This document shows, piece after piece, positions 9,601-18,276 of a stretch of 64,000 nt of DNA. Position numbers and translations under genes: made by a program. The DNA is from Terrilactibacillus laevilacticus (lineage in GTDB: Bacteria > Bacillota > Bacilli > Bacillales > Sporolactobacillaceae). How positions within the stretch are numbered: the first letter of the stretch is position 1; every line of letters starts with the position of its first letter. The notes beneath the pieces were generated by a model. The model searched no databases and was not told where the DNA came from. It saw only the letters and a program-made list of their open reading frames with translations. Location of the stretch: the NCBI RefSeq assembly GCF_006517395.1, contig NZ_VDCY01000007.1, forward strand, positions 62,001 to 126,000. The letters are read 5' to 3'.

Positions 9601-9868
9601 ATGTTCCAATCACGCCATCTGGTCTTTCTTTTTTTATAATGGCTTCGATTGCTTCAATTGTAAGTGGTTCAATATATATTTTGTCAGCGATTTTTTCATC
9701 CGTCATAATGGTCGCTGGATTATTATTTATCAGGATAACTTCGATACCCTCTTCTTTAAGAGCTAGACAAGCCTGCGTTCCCGCGTAGTCAAACTCGGCT
9801 GCTTGCCCAATGACGATTGGACCCGAGCCAATAACAAGTATTTTTTTTATGTCAGTACGTAATGGCAT
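6626..9868 (-). CDS. carB: Carbamoyl-phosphate synthase, large chain (arginine-specific)
   Basis: Uses ammonia from CarA, bicarbonate and two ATP to make carbamoyl phosphate. The 1080 residues show the expected internal duplication: two ATP-grasp halves, each starting with an ILVIGSGP nucleotide-binding loop (near residues 10 and 555), an oligomerisation segment between them, and a C-terminal MGS-like allosteric domain (about 930-1040, from KTVIFSINDRDKAECLP). Its place between carA and argF, away from pyrimidine genes, shows it is the arginine-dedicated isoform; Bacillus species usually have a second pyr-encoded copy elsewhere. It overlaps carA by 17 bases. Confidence 0.97.
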   Translation of the reverse strand: MPLRTDIKKILVIGSGPIVIGQAAEFDYAGTQACLALKEEGIEVILINNNPATIMTDEKIADKIYIEPLTIEAIEAIIKKERPDGVIGTLGGQTGLNLAVELYQHHILEKYEVELLGTSVDSIQHGEDRELFRQLMIDIQEPIPESKIIHTYEEGYEFVQEIGYPVIIRPAYTLGGSGGGFANNDKELELVLKRGLKLSPIHQVLIEKSIKGWKEIEYEVMRDANDTCIIVCNMENLDPVGVHTGDSIVVAPSQTLTDVQYQMLRHASLKIIRSLKIVGGCNIQFALNPESNEYVIIEVNPRVSRSSALASKATGYPIARIATKCAIGYHLDEIINPITGTTYASFEPAIDYIVVKLPRFPFDKFTEAERSLGTQMKATGEVMAIDRTFQGALNKGLRSLESGIKNLTYFPFEKASEDELIYHLKEATDLRIFAIAALMKKGYKTETIHKETKIDFWFLNKIKDMVDFEGTLSNKSIDELTKEHWQIAKQYNVSDATLARIFKVSEMEIRKKRIELGITPSYKLVDTCAAEFEAQTPYYYSTWLGEDEADVSQVPKILVIGSGPIRIGQGIEFDYCSVQAALAVKEKGYQAIVMNNNPETVSTDYSIADRLYFEPLALEDILNVVEKEKVDGVLVQFGGQTAINIAKGLEEAGVKILGTSLSGIDQVEDREQFYELLSSLDIPHIKGDTVHELQGLIPAAKKLGYPVLVRPSYVIGGQSMVIFYNEMELKRYIQENKEGISATSFPLLVDRYEPGLECEVDAISDGHDCLIPGIFEHIERAGVHSGDSVAIFPSLTLSNKQKETLVEYTTRICQKAQINGLINIQFVISGDVVYVLEVNPRASRTVPIMSKVTGIPMVELAVGVQLGETLKGQHNELGLLEPPDLYAVKAPVFSFSKLKGVDPVLGPEMKSTGELLGLGKSPNEALTKALLLGKNHPLLDGQNEGKTVIFSINDRDKAECLPYIQILVNKGFKIASTMGTAKYLEAHDIEVKRISKDLDELNQSFAEGEITTVCNLPVQGRNLSTFGFKLREMAIRYQVPLYTAIDTLNQVLSLTNTNEATRVLSLEEYKKEKLMINHGE

Positions 9869-10937
9869 TGGTCCGGTCTCCCTTGCATGCTTTCATTGAT
9901 TCAATAAATCGATTAAAAATATGTTGTGTATCATCTGGTCCTGGATGGGCTTCAGGATGAAATTGAACTGTTTCAATCGGTAAATGGTTATGCTTTAACC
10001 CTTCAATGGATTTGTCATTCACATTGCGATACGTCACAGTAAAAATTTCTTCATTAATACTATCCTCGGTAACCACGTAACTGTGATTTTGAGAAGTCAT
10101 CCATACCTTACCAGTTAGTACTTCCTTAACGGGATGATTAGCCCCGCGATGTCCAAAAAGGAGTTTATCTGTTTTGGATCCATAGCTTAATGCAATCATT
10201 TGGTGTCCTAAGCAAATACCCAAAGACGGATAATGTTTAGTGATAGCCTTGACTTCTTTAAACAAATGAGCAAGCTTCACAGGATCGTCTGGTCCGTTAC
10301 TAAACATCACACCATCAGGATTTAGTGATTTAATCTTATTAAAAGTTGTATCATAAGGAACCACAGTCACCTTACATCCTGCATCGGTTAAAGCCGTTAG
10401 CATGGACTTTTTAAAACCATAATCGACTAGTACAACATGTAGACCGTCATTTTCAATCGTATAAGATTGTTTAGTAGATACTGTTTGTACTAATGAAGTG
10501 GCATCATCTACAGATGTATCGAATTGTACATCTGGTGTTTTCGATATAATCGCCTTCATCGTTCCTTGCTTACGAATTTTCTTCACTATCGCTCGTGTAT
10601 CTATGCCACAAAGGCCGGGAATGCCTTCGCTATCAAGATGATCAGAGAACCCTTTAATTGATAAATAATGACTTGGCATGGTGCACAAATCACTAATGAT
10701 GACTGCTTCTGGATGCAAAGCTGCACTTTCATTATCCAATGAATTAACTCCATAATTACCAATCAAAGGATAACAAAATGTCATAATTTGTCCGGCATAG
10801 GATGGATCTGTTAATATCTCTTGGTAGCCTGTCATACTTGTGTTAAAGACCAATTCTCCAGAAGCTTTAGCCTGAGAACCAATCCAAGTTCCCTCATAAA
10901 TGTCTCCTGTTTCCAATACCAGATAACCTTTATCCAT
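9852..10937 (-). CDS. carA: Carbamoyl-phosphate synthase, small chain (arginine-specific)
   Basis: Glutaminase subunit that releases ammonia from glutamine and channels it to CarB. The N-terminal CPSase small-chain domain (about 1-150) contains FNTSMTGYQEILTDPSY. The C-terminal class I amidotransferase domain has the nucleophile Cys in GICLGHQ (near residue 240) and the catalytic His-Glu in QFHPEAHPG. Length 361 is normal. It begins ATGGATAAAGG with AGAGGTG upstream, 16 bases after the argD stop, and ends inside the carB start, so the two subunits are made together. Confidence 0.97.
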   Translation of the reverse strand: MDKGYLVLETGDIYEGTWIGSQAKASGELVFNTSMTGYQEILTDPSYAGQIMTFCYPLIGNYGVNSLDNESAALHPEAVIISDLCTMPSHYLSIKGFSDHLDSEGIPGLCGIDTRAIVKKIRKQGTMKAIISKTPDVQFDTSVDDATSLVQTVSTKQSYTIENDGLHVVLVDYGFKKSMLTALTDAGCKVTVVPYDTTFNKIKSLNPDGVMFSNGPDDPVKLAHLFKEVKAITKHYPSLGICLGHQMIALSYGSKTDKLLFGHRGANHPVKEVLTGKVWMTSQNHSYVVTEDSINEEIFTVTYRNVNDKSIEGLKHNHLPIETVQFHPEAHPGPDDTQHIFNRFIESMKACKGDRTNAITY

Positions 10938-10953
10938 CAGGATTCACCTCTTT

Positions 10954-12144
10954 TCATAGTTGACTTAAAGCTAGATCCATCGTTTGAATGAATGCATCGA
11001 TTTCCTCTTTATTTGTTGTCAAAGGCGGTAAAATACGAACAACCTTCTCACCTGCTGTTAAAATGAGCACATGATTTTCTCTCATTTTAGTTACTACGTC
11101 AGCGGCTGGTATGGCTGTTTCTAACCCGAGTAAAAGACCTTTGCCTCTTACACTCACGATAAGCTTTTTATATTTATCTTTTAACCCACTCAATTGTTCA
11201 CTTAGATATTTTCCATTTTCGTTACTTTTGGATAAGATGTCTTCTTTATCAAATGTCTCAAGTGTTGCTACTCCTGCAGTAGTTGCCAGTGGGTTGCCCC
11301 CAAAAGTACTGCCATGGCTTCCAGGTTCGAAACCTTTAGCAGCAGCTGACTTAGCAAGCATCGCTCCAATCGGAAATCCTGAACCTAATCCTTTGGCTGA
11401 AGTTAAGACGTCAGGCTCGATTCCGTACTGTTCATATGCATAGAGTGTTCCTGTTCTTCCAACACCCGATTGAACTTCATCAACCATAAAGAGAATGTCA
11501 TTTTCTTTACAAATCCGATGCAACTCATTCACCCAATCTTGATCTGCTGGAATGACGCCTCCTTCACCTTGAACTAGTTCTAGTAACACTCCAGCACAGT
11601 GACTGTTGTGTGCAAGATATGAAAGAGCATCTAAATCGTTATAAGGCAAGTACGTAAATCCTGGCATTAAAGGCGAGAAACCATCTTGTATTTTCTTTTG
11701 GGCTGTCGCAGTCAAAGTTCCAAGTGTTCTCCCATGAAAAGAATGAGTAAACGTCACGATGGTGGGATCTTTGATTCCTTTAATTTTATTCGCATAGCGT
11801 CTTGCTAATTTAATAGCTGCTTCATTCGCTTCTGCCCCACTATTACAGAAAAACACTTGATCAAAACATGTTTTCCCCGTTAAGAGTTGAGCTAGCTTTT
11901 CTTGGCTCGGAATATAATATAAGTTGGAACAATGCCATAAGTTTTCAAGTTGTTCAGAAACGGCTTCCTTTACCGAATCTGGAACATGACCAAGATTACA
12001 TGTTGCAATCCCTGAAGTGAAATCTAAATACTTTGTGCCATCTGCGTCCCACACATAACTTCCTTTTCCTTTTTTCATTTCAATTGGAAACCGTTTGTAC
12101 GTCGGCATAACCGATGATAAAAGTGATGTTTGACTATCCAACAT
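10954..12144 (-). CDS. argD: Acetylornithine aminotransferase
   Basis: PLP-dependent class III aminotransferase converting N-acetylglutamate semialdehyde to N-acetylornithine with glutamate as donor. The family start YKRFPIEMKKGKG, the GSTFGGNPLA phosphate-binding segment and the PLP lysine in TSAKGLGSGFPIGA are present; 396 residues is typical. Related enzymes (ornithine or succinyl-ornithine aminotransferases) share the fold, but the operon position between argB and carA decides the role. Its ATG overlaps the last 11 bases of argB. Confidence 0.96.
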   Translation of the reverse strand: MLDSQTSLLSSVMPTYKRFPIEMKKGKGSYVWDADGTKYLDFTSGIATCNLGHVPDSVKEAVSEQLENLWHCSNLYYIPSQEKLAQLLTGKTCFDQVFFCNSGAEANEAAIKLARRYANKIKGIKDPTIVTFTHSFHGRTLGTLTATAQKKIQDGFSPLMPGFTYLPYNDLDALSYLAHNSHCAGVLLELVQGEGGVIPADQDWVNELHRICKENDILFMVDEVQSGVGRTGTLYAYEQYGIEPDVLTSAKGLGSGFPIGAMLAKSAAAKGFEPGSHGSTFGGNPLATTAGVATLETFDKEDILSKSNENGKYLSEQLSGLKDKYKKLIVSVRGKGLLLGLETAIPAADVVTKMRENHVLILTAGEKVVRILPPLTTNKEEIDAFIQTMDLALSQL

Positions 12145-12937
12145 ATGTTACTCCCTCCTCAAGGAAAACTTTTGTTCCAACATTTCCACCGCTGGTTAAG
12201 ATTTTAATACTTTCTTCATCATGACCACTAATAATAGAAACTTCTTTCACATCATTTTGTAAACTTTCAATAGCTGAAATGACCTTTGGCACCATACCTC
12301 CGCTAATGATCTTCTTCTTTATAAGCTCTTTTATCTCAAGATCCGATACCTCTGAAAGAATGGTACGTTCACCATCTTTGTCAATCCAAATACCAGGAAC
12401 GTTACTAACAAAGCAGAGCTTTGCGCCTAAAGCTCCTGCAATGGCTGCAGCAGCCATATCACCATTTATGTTATAATGCTGACCATCATTATCACTTGCA
12501 ATCGGTGAGATAACGGGGATGAATCCTTGTTCCGCTACCTGCGCGAGGATTGAAGCATGGACTTCCTTCACCTCTCCGACAAAGCCGAGTTTCCCGCCTT
12601 TAAGCGGTTCTGCCACTAAGAGATGACCATCCAAACCACTGAGACCAATAGCTTTACCGCCTTCATTGTGGATTTTTGTTACAATTTCTTTATTAATCGA
12701 TCCATTTAGAACCATTTCTGCTACTTCCAGTACTTCTTGTGATGTTACACGCAATCCATTATAAAAAGTTGACTCTATATTTAATTGCTCACATAGTTTC
12801 GATATTTTGGGTCCGCCGCCATGTACGATGATCGGGGTCCATTCACTATCTGTGGCTACTTGAATAATGCTTTTATAAAAAGATGTTGGTAATGTTTCAT
12901 ATACACTTCCACCGCATTTGATGACCAAATACTTCAT
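12134..12937 (-). CDS. argB: Acetylglutamate kinase
   Basis: Phosphorylates N-acetylglutamate in the second committed step. Amino-acid-kinase fold: KCGGSVYE near the start, the glycine-rich IIVHGGGPKI loop for ATP/substrate, and the late lysine-containing segment SGGMVPKV. I start at the ATG at 12937 (267 residues) because GAGAGGGG lies six bases upstream and because MKYLVIKCGGS is the usual N-terminus; a longer frame runs back into argJ but lacks a ribosome site. The N-terminal extension seen in hexameric arginine-inhibited kinases is absent, so feedback inhibition by arginine at this step is not expected. Confidence 0.95.
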   Translation of the reverse strand: MKYLVIKCGGSVYETLPTSFYKSIIQVATDSEWTPIIVHGGGPKISKLCEQLNIESTFYNGLRVTSQEVLEVAEMVLNGSINKEIVTKIHNEGGKAIGLSGLDGHLLVAEPLKGGKLGFVGEVKEVHASILAQVAEQGFIPVISPIASDNDGQHYNINGDMAAAAIAGALGAKLCFVSNVPGIWIDKDGERTILSEVSDLEIKELIKKKIISGGMVPKVISAIESLQNDVKEVSIISGHDEESIKILTSGGNVGTKVFLEEGVTYVG

Positions 12938-12950
12938 GTTTTTTCCCCTC

Positions 12951-14174
12951 TCATGTACGATATGAGGCATTGATTTTGACATAGTCATAGGTTAAATCAC
13001 AGCCCCACGCGGTCGCTATTCCTGTTCCATCTGCAAGATCGACTTTGATGACCACGTTTTCTTGTTCTAAATAAGTTGTTGCTTCAGCCTCACTATAAGA
13101 AAGTGGCGCTCCTTTCTCGAAAATGGAGATATCACCAAGTGCAACACTCACTTTACTCGGATCTAGAGGCTCTCCGCTGTATCCAATTGCGCAGACGATC
13201 CGTCCCCAGTTTGGATCTGTTCCGTAAATGGCTGTTTTCACTAAACTAGAACCAACGATTGTTTTACTAATGGCTCTCGCTGAGGCATCATCTTTTGCTC
13301 CTGTAACTTGAACTTCAACTAATTTTGTTGCTCCTTCACCATCACGTGCGATCATTTTAGCTAATTGTTCAGACACATAGGTTAATCCATCTATAAAAGT
13401 AGACCATTCAGGATGTTCTTTTGATAACACTTTATTTTGAGCCGCGCCATTAGCCATAAGAACGACCGTATCATTCGTACTTGTATCGCCATCTACGGTA
13501 ATCATATTAAACGTTTGATTGGTGATTTCTTTTAACGCGGAGTCTAATGAAGTAGCGTCAATATTTGCATCGGTGGTTATAAAACCAAGCATGGTTGCCA
13601 TGTTTGGATGAATCATCCCTGATCCTTTAGCAGCACCACCAATGGTGACCGTCCTGCCGTCAATCTCCATTTGAACCGCTAGATGCTTTGGCATTGTATC
13701 GGTCGTAATGATGGCTTTTTCGAAAGAGCCTGTAAAACTATCTTCAAGATTAATCGATTCAATGCCTTTCTCAATTTTATCCATTGGTAGCTGAACGCCG
13801 ATGACACCAGTAGATAATACACCGACGTGTTTTTCAGAAAGATGAACATGATCTGCAAATAGTTTACGCATCGCATATGCGTCTGACAGGCCTTTTTCAC
13901 CAGTACATGCATTGGCATTTCCTGAATTGACAATAACCCCCTGTAACATGTGACCATTTTGTATGCTATCTTTTGTTACTAAAAGAGGTGCTGCTTGGAA
14001 TACATTCGTTGTATAAACAGCCGCAGCAGCCGCTGGATATTCAGAATAAATCCAACCCAGATCTAGATTTTTATATTTTAATCCGCAGTGTAAACCTCCT
14101 GATTGAAAACCTTTTGGCGTGTCGACGCTTCCCTCATTTATATACTTAAGCGTTTCTGTTTTCTCTGGAATCAT
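12951..14174 (-). CDS. argJ: Glutamate N-acetyltransferase / amino-acid acetyltransferase (ornithine acetyltransferase)
   Basis: Transfers the acetyl group from N-acetylornithine back to glutamate, and in bifunctional members also makes acetylglutamate from acetyl-CoA. The proenzyme cuts itself before the nucleophilic Thr; the site is visible in HPNMATMLGF near residue 195. About 407 residues, normal length. The ATG at 14174 has AGGAGG seven bases upstream; a TTG two codons earlier sits too close to that site. Thirteen bases separate it from argB. With argJ present and no argA-like gene here, the cyclic pathway is indicated. Confidence 0.96.
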   Translation of the reverse strand: MIPEKTETLKYINEGSVDTPKGFQSGGLHCGLKYKNLDLGWIYSEYPAAAAAVYTTNVFQAAPLLVTKDSIQNGHMLQGVIVNSGNANACTGEKGLSDAYAMRKLFADHVHLSEKHVGVLSTGVIGVQLPMDKIEKGIESINLEDSFTGSFEKAIITTDTMPKHLAVQMEIDGRTVTIGGAAKGSGMIHPNMATMLGFITTDANIDATSLDSALKEITNQTFNMITVDGDTSTNDTVVLMANGAAQNKVLSKEHPEWSTFIDGLTYVSEQLAKMIARDGEGATKLVEVQVTGAKDDASARAISKTIVGSSLVKTAIYGTDPNWGRIVCAIGYSGEPLDPSKVSVALGDISIFEKGAPLSYSEAEATTYLEQENVVIKVDLADGTGIATAWGCDLTYDYVKINASYRT

Positions 14175-14251
14175 GTTCAATCCTCCTAATCTATTATCTA
14201 TTTCGTATCATCAAGCCAAAACTAGTCATAAAACTTTTCGTGCAATCTCAT

Positions 14252-15289
14252 TTATGGATACATAGGAACTTGTTTAAGTCCTGTCTGCTGTTCTAAATTA
14301 TTCATCAAATTGAAGTTTTGAATTGCTTGACCAGCTGCGCCTTTAACTAAATTATCAATAACCGATACAATGATAACTTGGCCCGTTCGTTCATCCACAT
14401 TAAAACCAATGTCGCAATAATTTGAACCAGATACATCTTTTGTTGTTGGCCATTGACCCACTTCTCGAATACGAACGAACGGTGAATTTCTATAAAATGT
14501 TTTATATTCTTTAATGAAGTCTTCAGTTGTTAGGCCACCCAATACCTTTCCATAAATCGTACACATAATTCCTCGTGTCATAGGAACAAGATGTGTTGAA
14601 AAGGTAACCTTAGCTTCTAATTGTGTTACTTTTTTAAGTGTTTGCTCTATTTCAGGTATATGTTGATGACTGCCCAAATTATATGCTTTCAGATTGTCAT
14701 TAGTTTCCGCGAAATGGGTCATCAATGAGGTCCTTCTTCCAGCTCCAGACAAACCAGATTTTGCATCAATAATAATAGAATCTTTGTCAATAAATCCTTG
14801 TTTTAGTGCTGGCAAGATACCAAGTAAGGTTGCGGTTGGATAACAACCAGGATTCGCTATCAATTGAGCTTCTTTTATTTCTTCTTGGAAAAACTCTGGT
14901 AATCCATAGACAGCTTGATTAAGAGCTTTTTTGGGTGCCGGTTCCTTGTGATACCATGCTTGGTAGGTTGCAGGGTCTAATAATCGATGATCCCCTGATA
15001 AGTCTATACAAGGTATGCCTTTATCGATAAGTGATGCAATAAAATGTGAACTTACACCGGATGGCGTTGCAAAAAATAAAAGCTCAACGCGCCCTGCTAT
15101 CTCATCTATCGTAAGATCTTCTAATTTCATCTCACAAATATCCTTTAAATGAGGATAAATTGTTTTAATAGATTGGCCACTCGTTGAATGAGAGATTAGC
15201 ATCTCAATTTCAGCAACTGGATGGTTTGTCAGTAACCGAATAAGCTCCAATCCACTGTAACCATTAGCCCCTACAATTCCTACTTTCAC
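14252..15289 (-). CDS. argC: N-acetyl-gamma-glutamyl-phosphate reductase
   Basis: NADPH-dependent reduction of N-acetylglutamyl phosphate to the semialdehyde. The Rossmann loop VGIVGANGYSGLELIRLL opens the protein, and the catalytic Cys lies in ANPGCYPTA (near residue 148), the family signature. Start: GTG at 15289, with GGAGG seven bases upstream; the frame extends ten codons further but without a ribosome site. At 345 residues it is full length. It is the first gene of the operon, about 65 bases downstream of the second T-box terminator. Confidence 0.96.
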   Translation of the reverse strand: MKVGIVGANGYSGLELIRLLTNHPVAEIEMLISHSTSGQSIKTIYPHLKDICEMKLEDLTIDEIAGRVELLFFATPSGVSSHFIASLIDKGIPCIDLSGDHRLLDPATYQAWYHKEPAPKKALNQAVYGLPEFFQEEIKEAQLIANPGCYPTATLLGILPALKQGFIDKDSIIIDAKSGLSGAGRRTSLMTHFAETNDNLKAYNLGSHQHIPEIEQTLKKVTQLEAKVTFSTHLVPMTRGIMCTIYGKVLGGLTTEDFIKEYKTFYRNSPFVRIREVGQWPTTKDVSGSNYCDIGFNVDERTGQVIIVSVIDNLVKGAAGQAIQNFNLMNNLEQQTGLKQVPMYP

Positions 15290-15354
15290 GCTTATTCCTC
15301 CACTCTTTCTGTACGTCAATTGCCTCTAAAGTCTCTAAAGTCTTCTTTTCTCTT

Positions 15355-15612
15355 TTATGGGTAAAAAAATACCCGTCCCTATGAAGAGACGAGTATTCAC
15401 CCGCGGTACCACTCTTGTTGTTCCAAATCGGAACCAACTTGCGAGCTTTAACGGTAGCAACCCGGCTAAACTCTACTTAAATATGTTCTTTCAAGTTAGC
15501 ATCTCCAAAGTGCGGTTCACCTCAATACACGTACTGGCTTACACCAACCCAGCTCGCTGAAAACGAAATATTGCGATTACTCTCTTTGTCATCGATTTTA
15601 ATCAATCTATTT
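15355..15612 (-). promoter_or_regulatory. T-box riboswitch, proximal copy, apparent arginine specifier
   Basis: Minus-strand leader with all T-box marks: the 5' AGAGAGTA segment, AGCGAGC and GTGTAAGCC in stem I, CACTTTGGAG, and the T-box itself (AGAGTGGTACCGCGGGT at 15399-15415) leading into a terminator (arms ATACTCGTCTC and GGGACGGGTAT, then seven T). The specifier position after GAAC reads CGC (15512-15514), an arginine codon. The T-box UGGU would pair with an uncharged tRNA ending ACCA. Low charged tRNA-Arg should favour the antiterminator and allow arg operon expression. Family facts are established; the codon reading is mine from alignment with the usual GAA-C-NNN-A pattern. Confidence 0.92.
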
Positions 15613-15649
15613 TATTGATTTGTTTATTTATTATTTATTCCTTTTAAAA

Positions 15650-15940
15650 TTAAAAAACGCCCGTCTCTATATAAAACAGAGACGAGCGTTATTGACATAA
15701 CCCGCGGTACCACTCTAATTATCCCAAATATTCGGGATCAACTTTAAGCTATTAACGGGTGCGACCCGATTATCCCTATAAAAGCATTGTTTTCTTTAGG
15801 ATAATATCTCCAAAGTGCGGTTCATTACAATCTTCGTACCGGCTTACACCATCCCGGCTCGCTAATTACAAAAGAGTGTAATTACTCTCTTTATCATTGA
15901 TTTTATACTCTTATATGTGTTGAATAATACTGCTTTGTGT
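15650..15940 (-). promoter_or_regulatory. T-box riboswitch, distal copy, apparent arginine specifier
   Basis: Second complete T-box leader directly upstream of the first: AGAGAGTAA, AGCGAGCCGGGATGG, GTGTAAGCC, CACTTTGGAG, T-box at 15700-15716 and a terminator with arms AACGCTCGTCTCT and AGAGACGGGCGTT followed by T-rich DNA. The specifier again reads CGC (15817-15819). Two leaders in series mean that RNA polymerase must pass two tRNA-dependent attenuators, which should sharpen the response to arginine starvation. The pair look like an old duplication since loops differ but the conserved elements agree. Confidence 0.92.
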
Positions 15941-15945
15941 AGCTA

Positions 15946-15973
15946 ATTATACAGAATATTATGCTTAAGTCAA
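15946..15973 (-). promoter_or_regulatory. Sigma-A promoter of the arginine operon
   Basis: TTGACT (15968-15973) and TATAAT (15946-15951) on the minus strand, 16 bases apart, placing the transcript start near 15939 at the 5' edge of the distal T-box. Confidence 0.85.
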
Positions 15974-16197
15974 CAGGTTCTGTTGATTTTTTTTGCGAAT
16001 TAATTATATCCATAACATTCTGTCTTTTTAAAACATTAAATTACGATTAACGTATAACTATTAATCTAACTATATGATATAATGAATGTGTTTTTTGAAA
16101 GAAGTTTTCACTATCAGAGAAAACATGATTTCTTATGATAAATAGTTTAATTAACTAGGATATTAAAAGTTTATTTAGTCATAGTCATGACTTATAA

Positions 16198-16470
16198 AGG
16201 TTGTTCAAAAAGTCACCAAATGATAACTTGCGAAATCTCGGCGCCCGCTCGTTTTTCCGGTCCTCATGTAGTGTATCAAGAGGATCTCTAGCTAAAAGCG
16301 CTCACGTCCTGTGGCTAGCGCCAGAAGCTACCACAACGCGAGGAATGCCAGTCCAACGGCGCAGCTCTTAGCCTCCGACGCCCAGGACGGGCTAGTATTG
16401 GCGTTTCTTGCAGGATGCCAGTGTACTTAGCCAGTAACCCTTTTCATTTGTCACCTTTTTGAACACGCAC
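16198..16470 (+). mobile_element. Miniature inverted-repeat element, copy A (273 bp)
   Basis: Begins AGGTTGTTCAAAAAGTCACC and ends TGAACACGCAC, the inverted ends shared by ten copies in this window. Flanked by TTATAA and TTATAG. Long form with the internal CGACGCCCAGGACGG block. It lies between the arg leader and uppP; the ribosome site of uppP lies just beyond its right end. Confidence 0.85.
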
Positions 16471-16515
16471 TTATAGAAGGTCATGGTTACATTTAAAAAA
16501 AGGTTGGTGAATAAT

Positions 16516-17319
16516 TTGCACGACATCCTTATTGCTATTATTCTTGGTGCTGTTGAAGGTTTAACAGAATTCGCACCCGTGTCTTCTACTGGACACCTCA
16601 TTTTAGTAGGCAGCTTACTTCATTTTACTGGAGATAAAGCCAAGACATTTGAAATTGTCATTCAGCTCGGCTCAATACTAGCCGTCGTCGTTATCTATTG
16701 GAAACGTCTGTGGAGTTTATTTGGTCTTTATCGTGACCATCGTGAAAAATACACAAGTAATTTGAACTTAATACATATTATTGTGGCTATGATACCAGCT
16801 GTTGTCCTCGGATTGCTTCTTCACGATTTTATCAAAAGTCATTTATTTTCACCAACAACGGTTGTTATTGCCTTAGTCGCTGGTGGTATTTTAATGATTT
16901 ATGCTGAAAAAAAATCAAAACATGTCGAAAGCAAAACATTGGATCAGATGACCTATCGACAAGCTTTTGTTGTTGGACTTTTCCAATGTCTGTCCTTGTG
17001 GTCTGGTTTCTCACGTTCAGGCTCCACAATCTCAGGTGGTATTATCTCTGGACTCAACCATAAAACAGCAGCCGAATTTTCATTTCTTGTTGCGGTACCT
17101 ATGATGATCGCCGCAAGTGGACTCGATCTTTTCAAAAGTATCGACTCATTATCGATGTCCGACTTACCTCTTTTTATAGTTGGATTTGTGACGGCTTTTA
17201 TCGTGGCTCTATTAGCGATCGTTTTCTTCTTAAAACTATTGCAACGAGTAAAATTAATTCCTTTTGCTATCTATCGATTTATTTTGGCAGCCGTCTTTGC
17301 TATCTATCTATTATTCTAA
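16516..17319 (+). CDS. uppP: Undecaprenyl-diphosphate phosphatase
   Basis: Integral membrane phosphatase that converts undecaprenyl diphosphate to the monophosphate carrier for cell-wall precursors; loss or gain changes bacitracin tolerance. About eight membrane segments. Motifs: [15 protein letters not shown] near the N-terminus (catalytic Glu and Ser) and [13 protein letters not shown] (catalytic Arg) near residue 165. I prefer the TTG at 16516 ([11 protein letters not shown], 267 residues) because GGTGA precedes it at normal spacing and the family starts there; an ATG at 16483 in the same frame has a poorly placed site. The gene follows a miniature element, which may have altered its promoter. 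Confidence 0.93.
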   Translation: MHDILIAIILGAVEGLTEFAPVSSTGHLILVGSLLHFTGDKAKTFEIVIQLGSILAVVVIYWKRLWSLFGLYRDHREKYTSNLNLIHIIVAMIPAVVLGLLLHDFIKSHLFSPTTVVIALVAGGILMIYAEKKSKHVESKTLDQMTYRQAFVVGLFQCLSLWSGFSRSGSTISGGIISGLNHKTAAEFSFLVAVPMMIAASGLDLFKSIDSLSMSDLPLFIVGFVTAFIVALLAIVFFLKLLQRVKLIPFAIYRFILAAVFAIYLLF

Positions 17320-17320
17320 T

Positions 17321-17366
17321 CATAAGAAACTCCTCTGATAAGCTTATCAAGAGGAGTTTCTTATGG
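17321..17366. terminator. Bidirectional terminator between convergent genes
   Basis: Near-perfect inverted repeat (ATAAGAAACTCCTCT with AGAGGAGTTTCTTAT, plus a GATAAGCTTATC core) between uppP and the ABC ATPase gene; a T-rich stretch follows on the plus strand. Confidence 0.7.
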
Positions 17367-18158
17367 TTATATGTTGTTTTTTATGGGTTGGGTTAATCTT
17401 AGATACAACCGTTCATCTTGTTTATCTAAATGCACAGGTCTCTCATAGAATGCAGATAACGACTCTGCATTCATTAATTCTTCTGTTCTTCCAGAATCAA
17501 AAACTGTGCCATTCTTTAGCAAAAGGGTGTGACTAAAACAAGGCAATATTTCTTCTACATGGTGAGTAACATAGATTAAAGTTGGAGCGTCTTGTTTCTT
17601 CGCTAGTCCTTCAATGATGGAAAGCAAGGTTTCTCTTGCTAAAATATCAAGCCCTGTACACGGTTCATCTAAGATGAGCAGTTTCGGATTTGCCATGAGT
17701 GCCCGTGCAATTATGACCCTTTGTTTCTCTCCTTGTGACAGAGTATCGTAGCTTCGTTTAGCCAAGTGATGACAATGTAGTTCACCCATCAATTCATAAG
17801 CTTTTTCCCTATCTCTATCTTCAATATCATCATATAATCCGATCGTGGCAAACTTACCACTTAAAACAATATTTTCTACAACTTCATCATTATGAAGTTG
17901 CTGCTGCAAGGAAGAGCTCACCCATCCAATTGATTGTCGTAAATTTCGTAAGTCAACTTGTCCAAATGTTTGGTTTAGTACAGTCATAGAACCTTCAGTT
18001 GGCCAAATATAACCATTCACCATATTTAATAAAGTTGATTTTCCCGCTCCATTCAAACCAACAAGGCACCAATGCTCTCCTTCTTTTACTTGCCATGAGA
18101 TATTTTTTAAGACGTCCTTATTTACACGCTTATAGGATACATTTTCTGCTTGAATCAT
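17367..18158 (-). CDS. ABC transporter ATP-binding protein (YlmA-like)
   Basis: A single ABC ATPase domain of about 263 residues: Walker A GLNGAGKST (near 37-45), signature TLSQGEKQR, Walker B LLILDEPCTGLD and the H-loop His in VTHHVEE. It lacks membrane segments and no permease is adjacent. The overall character (GEHWCLVGLNGAGKSTLLNM, ISWQVKEG) resembles the B. subtilis YlmA/ModF-like group of stand-alone ATPases whose substrate is unknown. It may serve a permease encoded elsewhere. The ATG at 18158 follows GGGGTGA; a TTG one codon earlier is also possible. Convergent with uppP. Confidence 0.85.
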   Translation of the reverse strand: MIQAENVSYKRVNKDVLKNISWQVKEGEHWCLVGLNGAGKSTLLNMVNGYIWPTEGSMTVLNQTFGQVDLRNLRQSIGWVSSSLQQQLHNDEVVENIVLSGKFATIGLYDDIEDRDREKAYELMGELHCHHLAKRSYDTLSQGEKQRVIIARALMANPKLLILDEPCTGLDILARETLLSIIEGLAKKQDAPTLIYVTHHVEEILPCFSHTLLLKNGTVFDSGRTEELMNAESLSAFYERPVHLDKQDERLYLRLTQPIKNNI

Positions 18159-18276
18159 CAACTTTTCTTCACCCCTCTATTTTCTGAATAATTATACACT
18201 CAAAAGAAGAAATTCTCATGTTTGACGTTTTATTAAAAGATATTGAAAAAAGTTCGGATAGATAAATTGATCTGAA

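Noticed and set aside
15357-15560. Plus-strand frame in the arg leader
   Set aside because: Exactly antisense to the proximal T-box; the RNA elements explain the sequence.
16392-16601. Minus-strand frame at the uppP start
   Set aside because: Antisense to uppP and to copy A; no ribosome site.
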